DNA of 64,000 bases from Geitlerinema sp. PCC 7407 (GTDB lineage: Bacteria > Cyanobacteriota > Cyanobacteriia > PCC-7407), in NCBI RefSeq assembly GCF_000317045.1, contig NC_019703.1:1104501-1168500 (forward strand), written 5' to 3'. The notes below the pieces were generated by a model. That model had not been told where the DNA came from and ran no database searches. It was given only the letters and a program-made list of their open reading frames with translations. A program made the translations under genes and the position numbers. Positions 55,211 to 63,683 of the stretch are shown here, in pieces; the stretch's first letter is position 1; each line of letters starts with the position of its first letter.

Positions 55211-55984
55211 TCAGGACTTGGACTCGGTGGAGTAGACCGCGATAGGAGCGGCATACAGGTTTAGCTTTTGCTTGAGGACCAGCCAGAAGAAGAGGGGATC
55301 TTCGAGGAGGTAGCGCCGCCACAGCCGGTTGGGCTCCATGACGAGGCGATAGAGCCACTCGAGGCCCGTGTCGCTCATCCATTTGGGGGCGCGAGAGACG
55401 TTGCCTGCCTCAAAGTCGATGGTGGCGCCGATGGCTAGGAAGATGCGGACGTTGGGCATCCGATCTTTGTATTTGCAGATCCATTTCTCTTGTTTTGGCG
55501 CGCCGACTCCGACGGCCAATACGGTGGCGCCGGACTGGTTGATGCGATCGATGATTGCCTCACATTCCGCTTCGTTTTTCTCGAAGCCGAAGCTGGGAGA
55601 GTAGGAGTCGATGATGATGTCGCGGCCGACTTTGGCGTTGATTTTCTGCTGGGCGGTGTGGGCGACGCCTTCGCGGGCGCCGAGCAGAAAGATGTGAATG
55701 TCGGGGTTGTGGCGATGGTACTCGTAGAAGGCGGGGAAAAGGTCCGAGCCGGAGATCTTTTCTCGCAGGGGAGAACCCAGGAAGCGGGAGACGTAGTAAA
55801 GAATTTTGCTGTCGCAGACGCGGAAGTGGGCGGCGTCGTAGGCTTCACAAAAATCAGGATCTTGTTGAAGCTTCACTAGGTGGTCGACGTTGGGCGTGAA
55901 GACGACGCCTCGATCGAGTTGTTCGAGGAGCTCTTGAAGCGATAAGTTATCGACGGCGACGTTCAGGATACTGATTTTATTCAT
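55211..55984 (-). CDS. WecG/TagA/CpsF family glycosyltransferase
   Basis: A 257-residue GT26 transferase, which adds ManNAc/ManNAcA-type sugars to lipid-linked intermediates. Typical blocks: VVFTPNVDHLVKL, REKISGSDLFPAF, IFLLGAREGVA, VLAVGVGAPKQEKWI and RAPKWMSDTGLEWLYRL. The short C-terminal tail (FFWLVLKQKLNLY) is the membrane-binding part. It is the rightmost gene of the polysaccharide locus and has its own terminator. Confidence 0.95.
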   Translation of the reverse strand: MNKISILNVAVDNLSLQELLEQLDRGVVFTPNVDHLVKLQQDPDFCEAYDAAHFRVCDSKILYYVSRFLGSPLREKISGSDLFPAFYEYHRHNPDIHIFLLGAREGVAHTAQQKINAKVGRDIIIDSYSPSFGFEKNEAECEAIIDRINQSGATVLAVGVGAPKQEKWICKYKDRMPNVRIFLAIGATIDFEAGNVSRAPKWMSDTGLEWLYRLVMEPNRLWRRYLLEDPLFFWLVLKQKLNLYAAPIAVYSTESKS

Positions 55985-56586
55985 CGACGCATTCCCCCTG
56001 TCGGAATGTGAGTTGAGCGTTCGGGCAGTGTGGGACTTGAATACGCGAATCCTCGCACAGGGGTCTGAACGGTCACTAGTAGTTCTACGTAAACTTCACT
56101 GAAAAATTACACGAGTTAATTCTTGACCAGGTTAAATGAAGTTTATGTTAAGGGGCCTGATCGCGATTTTACGGGGATTTTGGCGCGGGCGATCGCCTTG
56201 GCTAGCGCTCTACGTGTTTTTGAGGGGAGGGTAATGCCCTTGACCTGAGGACGGGAGGCTGTCTCAGGGAGAGTACGGGGAGCTCTGCGGGGCGTCGATT
56301 GGGGACCGCTGCCCAAAATCTGGGAGAAGCTGCCCCAAACTGGCAGAAAAGGCCCAGGGGTAAGGGCGTGAGGGAAGGGCGATCGCTCACAAAACGGGAT
56401 CTTTTGTAAGATTTGGGCACACTAGACCTTAAGTTTTTCTAGAACGCCTTGAAGCGGTGAAGAGTTCTAGGGCTTGAGTCCCTTGGCACAGCGTGGAGAG
56501 AGCGATCGCCGCTCCCATAATTTTGCTTTCTGGGCTTGCGTGAGCTGTTTTTAAGACGATGTTTTAGAAATTTAGGGACTTGCGGG
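55985..56586. other. Divergent promoter region, WecG-like gene and histidine kinase
   Basis: About 600 bases containing promoters for both divergent genes. No coding frame is convincing, and the ones present lack family features. Several HIP1 octamers occur. Confidence 0.5.
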
Positions 56587-59500
56587 ATGTTGTCAACGAT
56601 TTTGAATGCTCTCCCTGATCCGCTCTGCTGGACGGATTGTCAGGGTGTCTTTCAGGGGTGTAATGCGGCTTTTCGGGCGATCGCGGGTCTAGCGAACACC
56701 ACCCCCATCGTCGGCAAAACCCTCCCCGAACTGCCAGAGCTTGCGTGGCTTGAGCCGCTGTTTGCGGGCGATCGCCCCCGGTCGGTGAGCGGGCTTGTGT
56801 GCCAAGAAATCCCTCAGGCTGGTGCTCCCAGCCGCTGGTTCGAGATCTCCATTGCCTCTTTGCAACCCCCTGGGCAGCTTTGGAGCGGGTGGCTGTACCG
56901 CTTTGTGGACATCACGCAGCACTACCAAACCAGCGCTGACCTCCGGGCCGCCAACAGCTTCCTAGAGAACGTTCTCAACAGCTTTCCCGACCCCTTTTTC
57001 GTCAAGGACAGCCAGCATCGCTGGGTCTACCTCAACGAGGCCATGGCGGCCATGATGGGGCACCGGCCAGAAACCCTGCTGGGCAAGTCCGACTACGATG
57101 TGTTTCCGCCGGAGCAGGCCGAAGAATTTTGGGCGAAAGATGCCCTGGTTTTGGCCACGGGAGAGCCCAACGTGAATGAAGAGATGCTCACCGACGCTGC
57201 GGGTCAAACCTACTGCATCTCGACTAAAAAGACCCTGTTTCGCGATGTCTCGGGCCAGGCCTTTATCGTGGGAACGATCCGGGATATTACGGACCAGCAC
57301 ATTGTGCAGTCGGCGCTCTACGAAAGTCAGTCCCGCTTCCAGAAGCTGTCGGCCCACGTCCCTGGCATGCTGTTTCAGCTGGTCCGCGCTCCTGATGGCG
57401 CCTGGTCTTTTCCCCTAGTGACCTCTGGGTCTCGTCCCTTGCTGGGCCTGGCGCCCAAGCAGATCCGCTTCGATGCCCAGCTGATCAAGCTGGCGATCTA
57501 TCCGGAGGACCGGCCCGGCCTGGAGACGGCGATCGCCCGCTCGGCCCAGACCCTAGAGCCGCTGCACTGGGAAGGACGCATCACCCTGCCCACCGGCGAC
57601 CTGAAGTGGGTCCAGTGGGCATCGCGACCCGAGCAGCAGCCCGACGGCTCGGTGCTGTGGGACGGCCTGATGACGGACATTACCCGGCTCAAGGAGGCTG
57701 AGCTGGCCCTCCAGCGCCTGAACGAGCAGCTCGAAGACAGCGTCAATCAGCGCACAGCCGCCCTGAGAGAAAGCGAGGCGCGGCTGCGGACTTTGGTGGA
57801 TAGCCTGCCCTTTGCGGTGTGGGTCTGCGATCCGGAGGGTCGCTACGTCATGCAAAATGCCACCGATATTCACCTGTGGGGCGAGATGCTGGGCAAGCGG
57901 CCTGAGGATCTGGAGTTGGCGCCCGCGGTGTTGCAGGTGTGGAAAGATCAGCACCGCCGGGTGATGGCCGGGGAGGTGCTGCGCCAGGAAAATCGATTTG
58001 CGATCGCCGGTAAGGAGCGAATCTTCTCGACCCTCTTTGTGCCCGTGTGTGACGGAGAAGCCGTGCGGGGGCTCCTGGGCGTCAACATCGACATCACCGA
58101 GCAAAAAAATGCCGAAGAGTCTCTGCGCCGCAGCGAAAACAACCTGCGCCGCTATGGCGAAGCCCTGGGGAATCTGGTGCGCAAGCGCTTCGAGGATCAT
58201 GACGATCTGCGCTCCAAGGTCCAAGAGGTCCTAGAAATCGCCTGCGCCACCCTGGAAGTGTCCGCGGGGCTGTGGTTTTATAGCCAAAACCAGACAGCCA
58301 TTGAGTGCTTTGATTACTACGCCCTCGCGAGCGGAGAGCACGGCGACGGCCTGAAGCTTTTGGCGGCAGACTACCCGCGCTACTTCCAGTCCCTTCAGGA
58401 AGAGCGGACCTTGGTGACCCCCGATGCCCTGGCCGATCCGCGCACCGCAGAATTTACCGAGACCTATCTCAAGCCCTACGACGTGAGGGCGCTGATGGAT
58501 ACGCCGGTGTGGCTGCGCGGGGAAATGGTCGGCGTTGTCTGCTTTGAGCACGCCAGCACACCGCGCTCTTGGTCTCTGGAGGAAATCAACTTCGCAGGGT
58601 CGGTCGCGGACTTTATCAGCGCTTTTTTGGAGGCGTCGGAGCGACAGCGGGCCGAAGAAGCGCTGCGCTTTTCGGAGCAGCGGCTGCGGGAGCAGGCCCA
58701 GCGGGAGCGCCTGCTCAATCGCTTGGTGCGGCGTATTCGCAACTCTCTCGAGTTTGAGACGATTTTGGCGACGACTCTCCAGGAGATCCAGCGCTTTTTG
58801 CGAGTCGATCGCTGCCAGTTTGCGTGGTATCACCCCGAGACGGAAAACCCCCACTGGCAGGTGACCCGGGAGGCTCGGTGTGCGTCCCTGGCCAGTCTGG
58901 TGGGCCACTATCCGACCTCGGTGATGGGCACGATGGCCTCGAAGCTGCTGCGCCTAGAGCCGATCGCCATGGTGGATCTGGACACGACCCAGGACAAGGC
59001 GTGGCAGCGCTTCTGCCGGGCGCTGCAGTTTAGGGCGGTGCTGCTGATTCCGATGCAGATGCCGTCGGGCCAGCTGGGGGCGATCGTCTGCGTCAATCAC
59101 GGCGAGACTCGGCCCTGGCTGACTAGCGAGGTAGAGCTGATTCAGGCGGTGATGTCCCAGCTGGCGATCGCCCTCAACCAAGCCGAGCTCTACGCCCAGA
59201 GTCAGGCCAGAGCCCAAGAGCTCCAAAATGCTCTGCTAGAGCTACAGCGCACCCAGGCCCAGATGATCCAGAGCGAAAAAATGTCGAGCCTGGGTCAGCT
59301 CGTGGCGGGAGTGGCCCACGAAATCAACAACCCCGTCAACTTTATCTACGGCAACTTGGCCCACGCCAACAGCTACATCCAGGACTTGCTCGGCCTCTTG
59401 GACCTCTATCGCCAGCACTATCCCGACCCGGTGCCTGCGGTGCGGGATGAGGCAGACGCCATCGACCTAGATTTCTTGGTGGAGGACTTGCCCAAGCTCT

Positions 59501-60114
59501 TCAACTCCATGAAGGTCGGGGCCGATCGCATCCAGAAAATTGTCGCTTCCTTGCGCACCTTCTCGCGCATGGACGAAGCCGACATGAAGGCCGTGAATAT
59601 TCACGACGGCATCGACAGCACCTTGATGATTTTGCAGAACCGGATCAAGGCAAAGTCCGATCGCTGCGGCATCGAGGTGATCAAGTCCTACGGGAATTTG
59701 CCCCGGGTGGCGTGCTACGCCGGCCAGCTCAATCAGGTCTTCATGAACATCCTTAGTAATGCGATCGATGCTCTCGAAGACGCCGAAGACGTCGGCTCCG
59801 AAACCTCGCCCCAGATTCACATCTGGACCGAAGACCTAGAAAACGGCCAGGTCCTGATTGCGATCGCCGACAACGGCCCCGGCATGCCCGAAGACGTGCT
59901 CCAGCGCCTCTTTGACCCCTTTTTCACCACCAAGCCCATTGGCAAAGGCACCGGCATGGGGCTCTCCATCAGCTACCAGATCGTCACCGAAAAGCATGGC
60001 GGCTCTCTAGAGTGCCGCTCTGCTCCCGGCCAAGGGGCCACGTTCTTGATCAAAATCCCGCTACAGCAGCCCGAAGAACCCCTCTCGCGCTTTCTCGAGC
60101 CAGGAGACGACTGA
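56587..60114 (+). CDS. Soluble multi-PAS/GAF sensor histidine kinase
   Basis: ATG 56587 gives 1175 residues starting MLSTILNALPDPLCWTDCQG. No membrane segment. Domains in order: PAS (about 5-115), PAS (125-250, FPDPFFVKDSQHRWVYLN), PAS_3-like (255-375), coiled coil, PAS (400-510), GAF (535-690), GAF (710-870), coiled coil with RTQAQMIQSEKMSSLGQ, dimerisation H-box with His911 in AGVAHEINNPVNF, and HATPase_c with NQVFMNILSNAIDAL, DNGPGMP and GKGTGMGLSIS. There is no receiver domain, and no response-regulator gene is adjacent. The ligand is unknown; the GAFs lack an obvious bilin-binding Cys. Confidence 0.93.
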   Translation: MLSTILNALPDPLCWTDCQGVFQGCNAAFRAIAGLANTTPIVGKTLPELPELAWLEPLFAGDRPRSVSGLVCQEIPQAGAPSRWFEISIASLQPPGQLWSGWLYRFVDITQHYQTSADLRAANSFLENVLNSFPDPFFVKDSQHRWVYLNEAMAAMMGHRPETLLGKSDYDVFPPEQAEEFWAKDALVLATGEPNVNEEMLTDAAGQTYCISTKKTLFRDVSGQAFIVGTIRDITDQHIVQSALYESQSRFQKLSAHVPGMLFQLVRAPDGAWSFPLVTSGSRPLLGLAPKQIRFDAQLIKLAIYPEDRPGLETAIARSAQTLEPLHWEGRITLPTGDLKWVQWASRPEQQPDGSVLWDGLMTDITRLKEAELALQRLNEQLEDSVNQRTAALRESEARLRTLVDSLPFAVWVCDPEGRYVMQNATDIHLWGEMLGKRPEDLELAPAVLQVWKDQHRRVMAGEVLRQENRFAIAGKERIFSTLFVPVCDGEAVRGLLGVNIDITEQKNAEESLRRSENNLRRYGEALGNLVRKRFEDHDDLRSKVQEVLEIACATLEVSAGLWFYSQNQTAIECFDYYALASGEHGDGLKLLAADYPRYFQSLQEERTLVTPDALADPRTAEFTETYLKPYDVRALMDTPVWLRGEMVGVVCFEHASTPRSWSLEEINFAGSVADFISAFLEASERQRAEEALRFSEQRLREQAQRERLLNRLVRRIRNSLEFETILATTLQEIQRFLRVDRCQFAWYHPETENPHWQVTREARCASLASLVGHYPTSVMGTMASKLLRLEPIAMVDLDTTQDKAWQRFCRALQFRAVLLIPMQMPSGQLGAIVCVNHGETRPWLTSEVELIQAVMSQLAIALNQAELYAQSQARAQELQNALLELQRTQAQMIQSEKMSSLGQLVAGVAHEINNPVNFIYGNLAHANSYIQDLLGLLDLYRQHYPDPVPAVRDEADAIDLDFLVEDLPKLFNSMKVGADRIQKIVASLRTFSRMDEADMKAVNIHDGIDSTLMILQNRIKAKSDRCGIEVIKSYGNLPRVACYAGQLNQVFMNILSNAIDALEDAEDVGSETSPQIHIWTEDLENGQVLIAIADNGPGMPEDVLQRLFDPFFTTKPIGKGTGMGLSISYQIVTEKHGGSLECRSAPGQGATFLIKIPLQQPEEPLSRFLEPGDD

Positions 60115-60212
60115 GCAAGAGTACCCGAAGGGGTACCCGATCGCCTGCGAAAAGCCCCGTCTGCACCCTGAGGTAGTGAATACAAACATTCACTCACCGA
60201 GAAATCGCTCCC

Positions 60213-60683
60213 ATGTTCACTCCCATTCAAAACCCCACCCTCCAACTCAATGCTCGCGGCGCTGCGGTTCGGGATTTGCAAACTCTGCTCAACACTCGCG
60301 TCAGCGCTGACTATCGCGTAGTGGTTGATGGCTTCTTTGGTCCCAAAACCGAGACGGCGGTCAAAGCCTTCCAGTATTCGAAGCTGCTGACCCGAGACGG
60401 CGTGGTTGGCCCCAAGACCTGGCAGGCCCTCAAGACCAATCAACCGGCCGAACACCCGATGATTCGCCAGGGCAGCCGGGGCGCGTCGGTCCAGATTGCC
60501 CAGACGCTCCTGACGGATGCCAGATTCTACGCTGGCGCGATCGACGGAGAGTTTGGCCCCCGCACAGAGGCCGCAGTGAAGAAGTTTCAGCAAGATCGGC
60601 AGCTGAAGCCGGTTGATGGCATTGTGGGTCGCCAGACCTGGGCAGCGCTTGCTCAGATGGCTCAGATGCTGGCGTTTGCCTAA
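60213..60683 (+). CDS. Two-repeat peptidoglycan-binding protein
   Basis: A 156-residue protein made of two PG_binding_1 domains (about 10-75 and 84-150). The repeats are QLNARGAAVRDLQTLLN...VVVDGFFGPKTETAVKAFQ and IRQGSRGASVQIAQTLL...GAIDGEFGPRTEAAVKKFQ. No catalytic domain and no signal peptide are visible, so its location is unclear. It is 98 bases downstream of the kinase gene and shares a bidirectional terminator with hsp20. Confidence 0.93.
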   Translation: MFTPIQNPTLQLNARGAAVRDLQTLLNTRVSADYRVVVDGFFGPKTETAVKAFQYSKLLTRDGVVGPKTWQALKTNQPAEHPMIRQGSRGASVQIAQTLLTDARFYAGAIDGEFGPRTEAAVKKFQQDRQLKPVDGIVGRQTWAALAQMAQMLAFA

Positions 60684-60778
60684 CCGGCTGGTGTGCCCAG
60701 GGTAAAGCGGCCCTGGGCCGCCGCTGGCTGCCCTCCTAGATGTTCTGAGTCGTACCGACTCGCTCGATGATGCAAAGC

Positions 60779-60816
60779 AAAAGGTCAGGCTCTCCCAGAG
60801 AGAGTCTGACCTTTTT
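60779..60816. terminator. Bidirectional terminator
   Basis: AAAAGGTCAG pairs with CTGACCTTTTT around an imperfect hairpin with extra CTC/GAG pairs. It lies between the convergent peptidoglycan-binding and hsp20 genes and has T runs on both strands. Confidence 0.88.
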
Positions 60817-60900
60817 GAGTTGGGCTGCCTAGGGCTGAAGGGCTAGCGCTGCTAGAGCCATCGGGCTAGGTTTGCGAGCCAGCGCTTCGCCCGGGTGCGG

Positions 60901-61419
60901 CTATTGCTCAGGAACTTCGACCGTGACGCGATCGCCCTCGGCAGTCCCGACGGGCTCAGGGGCGACCTCGCCCTGGGGAAGCTCACCGGCCAAATTGACC
61001 TTCACCACGCGGTTGCGGGCTTCTTCGGTTTTGGGCAGAGTGAGCGTCAGCACGCCGTTTTTGTAGGTTGCTTTCACCTCCTCGTTGCGAATTGGGGTCG
61101 GCAGCGGCACGAGGCGGCGGAACTTGCCGTAGCGAAACTCAGAGCGAAGATAGCCTTTTTCTTCGGTTTTCTCCTCTTGGCGATATTCTCCGGCGATCGC
61201 CACGGCTTCTCGGGTGGCCTGAATGTCCAGATTCTCGGCTGCCAGACCCGGCAGATGGGCTTTGAGAATCAGCTCATTGCCGTTGTCCTGAAGCTCGATG
61301 GCGGGAACCTGGGCGAAGGGAACGCCGCCTTCTAGGTGCGTCAGATCGTCAAACATCTGATCAAATTGACGGCGCAGGAGTTCGATATCCCGGAATGGGT
61401 GCCAGCGTCGAGTCAACAT
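60901..61419 (-). CDS. Small heat-shock protein (Hsp20)
   Basis: Holdase chaperone with an alpha-crystallin domain. Start choice: ATG 61419 (172 residues, MLTRRWHPFRDIELLRRQFD) has GGAGG 10 bases upstream; the ATG at 61428 would sit 1 base after it. The core contains VPAIELQDNGNELILKAHLPG, only partly shown here, then LDIQATREAVAIAGE and the hallmark NGVLTLTLPK. An unusual acidic tail of about 30 residues (GELPQGEVAPEP...VTVEVPEQ) replaces the usual short I-x-I tail. No CIRCE element is visible. It lies 143 bases downstream of the cupin gene. Confidence 0.95.
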   Translation of the reverse strand: MLTRRWHPFRDIELLRRQFDQMFDDLTHLEGGVPFAQVPAIELQDNGNELILKAHLPGLAAENLDIQATREAVAIAGEYRQEEKTEEKGYLRSEFRYGKFRRLVPLPTPIRNEEVKATYKNGVLTLTLPKTEEARNRVVKVNLAGELPQGEVAPEPVGTAEGDRVTVEVPEQ

Positions 61420-61562
61420 AGAGAACATCCCTCCAAAACGGGGTAAGCGCCTTGCAGAGCGTGCCTGAAACGAGGGCTGGAAGCGGCCTCGGCAGGCGCT
61501 GCTCTGAAGGTCTACACCTCTGATCCTGTCTCGCTTTGGGGCGGCTGACAGTCCGGAGAACC

Positions 61563-61907
61563 TCACTTTTGGGGTACGTTTTTCCGATGGGTCAGGGGTC
61601 CGTGGACGGCCAGCCATAGGCAGGGCGGATCGGCGCTGGTGAAGGTGACGCGGTGGCGCTGGTGGGCCGCAATCAGCAGCGAGTCCCCGGCGCCTAGGCG
61701 GATTTCGGTGCCGTCGTCGTAGGCGATCGCCGCTTGCCCCTGGACCAGTAGGACCCACTCATCGCGCTCTTGGTCGTACCACTGCCCTGGCGGCGTGGTT
61801 TGCCCGCAGGAAATAATGCGCTCGATCAGCACGGCAGAACTGTCGACCAAGGGCTCGAAGGCTTCCTCCGCTGGGAGGGGCTCGGGCAGCTCAAAGAAGT
61901 TGCTCAT
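61563..61907 (-). CDS. Cupin-domain protein
   Basis: A 114-residue single-cupin protein. GQWYDQERDEWVLLVQGQAA and GDSLLIAAHQRHRVTFTSADPP are the two cupin motifs; metal ligands expected from motif 1 are reduced (Glu plus Asp rather than His-x-His), while His-Arg-His is present in motif 2. The function is unknown; many are small-molecule isomerases or dioxygenase-like sensors. It lies 48 bases downstream of pckA and is probably co-transcribed with it. Confidence 0.85.
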   Translation of the reverse strand: MSNFFELPEPLPAEEAFEPLVDSSAVLIERIISCGQTTPPGQWYDQERDEWVLLVQGQAAIAYDDGTEIRLGAGDSLLIAAHQRHRVTFTSADPPCLWLAVHGPLTHRKNVPQK

Positions 61908-61955
61908 GGGCGATGATCGCGCGCTTTCGCATCAAACCTTCCCAGCCTAGCAGGG

Positions 61956-63683
61956 CTAGGGCGACTCAACGCGCGGCCCAGCGGCGACCAGATCCGGGCG
62001 ATCGCCCCCCACCTGCTGGAAATTGTCGATGAAGCGCTGGGCGAGCTGCCGCGCCTGGCGATCGTAGGCCTGGGGGTCGGCCCAGGTGTCGCGGGGATGG
62101 AGCAGGCGTGATGAAATGCCGGGCACCGACCGAGGAATCGCAACCTGAAAAACAGGATCCAGATCGGTGGGAACCGCTCGCAAGTCGCCCCTCAGGGCCG
62201 CGCTCACCAAGGCCCGCGTCACGGCCAGCGGCAGGCGATCGCCCACGCCGTAGGGACCGCCGGACCAGCCCGTATTCACCAAGTACACCTCCGCGCTCGG
62301 GTGGCTCCGCAGGCGATCGCCCAACATCTCCGCGTACACCGTCGCCGGCAGCGGCAAAAACGGCTGGCCAAAGCAGGCCGAAAACGTGGCCTGGGGCTCC
62401 AGCACGCCCCGCTCTGTCCCTGCCAGCTTGCTCGTGTACCCCGACAAAAAGTGATAGAGCGCCTGCTCGTAGGTCAGCTTGGCAATGGGCGGCAAAACGC
62501 CGAAAGCGTCTGCGGTGAGAAACAAAATCGTGCTGGGATGCTCGCCCACGCTGGGAGAAGCGCTATTTGGGATGTGGGATAGGGGATAGGCTGCGCGGGT
62601 GTTTTCCGTCAGGCTGGCGTCTTGGTAGTCGGGGGTGCGATCGCGCCCGAGGGGGACATTCTCCAGCAGCGCCCCAAACCGAATTGCCTGCCAAATCTGC
62701 GGCTCTGTGGCCTCCGACAGCCGAATCGCCTTGGCATAGCAGCCCCCCTCAAAGTTAAAAATCCCGCTGCCAGACCAGCCGTGCTCGTCATCGCCAATCA
62801 GCGATCGCGCCGGATCGGCCGACAGCGTCGTCTTGCCGGTCCCCGACAGCCCAAAAAAGAGCGCCGTGCGGCCCTCGGCGTCGCGATTGGCAGCGCAGTG
62901 CATCGGCAGCACCCCCCGCCGAGCCATAAAGTAGTTCATCAGAGAAAAGACGGACTTCTTGATCTCGCCAGCGTAGCGAGAGCCGCCGATCAGCACCAGC
63001 CGCTGGCCCAGGTGCAGCACAATAAACGCTTCGCTGTTGACCCCTTGGTCCAGCCTCGGATCCGCCTTGAGACCCGGCACCGAAATCACCGTGAAATCGG
63101 CTTGATGGTGGGCGAGCTCAGCCGCCGTTGGACGCAGAAATAACTGATGGGCAAACAGGCTTTGGGACGCCAGTTCCGTCACCACGCGCACGCCCATTTG
63201 GTATTGGCGATCGCTGCCAACATAGCCATCAAAAATATACAGATCACGGCCCTGAATATAGGACAAAATTCGATGATAAAGCCGCTGAAAATTTTCCTCT
63301 GAAATCGCAACGTTCACCGGATTCCAGTCAATAGAAGTTTGACTGTCGGGCTCGTTCACAATGAACTTGTCCCGAGGCGATCGCCCCGTATAGGCCCCCG
63401 TTCGTACACAAAGCGCCCCATTGTGGGCCAGCACCGCCTCCCCCCGCACCACTGCGTGCTCGATCAGCTGCGCTGGCGATAGATTGCGGTGGACGCAGCC
63501 CAAGTTTCCCATGCCCAGCGCCTCGAGGCCGTAGGCCTCCCGGACCCCAGAGTAGCTGCTCCAAGGCCTAGGGACGCTCGGGCCGGGAATGTCAGGGCGA
63601 GGGTGGCTATTGTGGGTCGAGAGGCTGTCCGGCTCCAGATCCAGAATGCTCAGAGGACGGAGCTCGTGAATATCTATGCCCAT
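61956..63683 (-). CDS. pckA: Phosphoenolpyruvate carboxykinase (ATP)
   Basis: Converts oxaloacetate and ATP to phosphoenolpyruvate, CO2 and ADP. ATG 63683 (575 residues) is preferred over GTG 63692, because the GTG overlaps an AGGTGA ribosome site 5-6 bases before the ATG. Motifs: GRSPRDKFIV, the metal-site LIGGSRYAGEIKKS, P-loop FFGLSGTGKTTLS, the kinase-2 DDEHGWSG and a C-terminal lid. The first 50 residues (Ser/Pro/His-rich) extend beyond the usual about 530-residue form. The enzyme is patchy in cyanobacteria, most of which rely on PEP carboxylase alone. Confidence 0.95.
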   Translation of the reverse strand: MGIDIHELRPLSILDLEPDSLSTHNSHPRPDIPGPSVPRPWSSYSGVREAYGLEALGMGNLGCVHRNLSPAQLIEHAVVRGEAVLAHNGALCVRTGAYTGRSPRDKFIVNEPDSQTSIDWNPVNVAISEENFQRLYHRILSYIQGRDLYIFDGYVGSDRQYQMGVRVVTELASQSLFAHQLFLRPTAAELAHHQADFTVISVPGLKADPRLDQGVNSEAFIVLHLGQRLVLIGGSRYAGEIKKSVFSLMNYFMARRGVLPMHCAANRDAEGRTALFFGLSGTGKTTLSADPARSLIGDDEHGWSGSGIFNFEGGCYAKAIRLSEATEPQIWQAIRFGALLENVPLGRDRTPDYQDASLTENTRAAYPLSHIPNSASPSVGEHPSTILFLTADAFGVLPPIAKLTYEQALYHFLSGYTSKLAGTERGVLEPQATFSACFGQPFLPLPATVYAEMLGDRLRSHPSAEVYLVNTGWSGGPYGVGDRLPLAVTRALVSAALRGDLRAVPTDLDPVFQVAIPRSVPGISSRLLHPRDTWADPQAYDRQARQLAQRFIDNFQQVGGDRPDLVAAGPRVESP

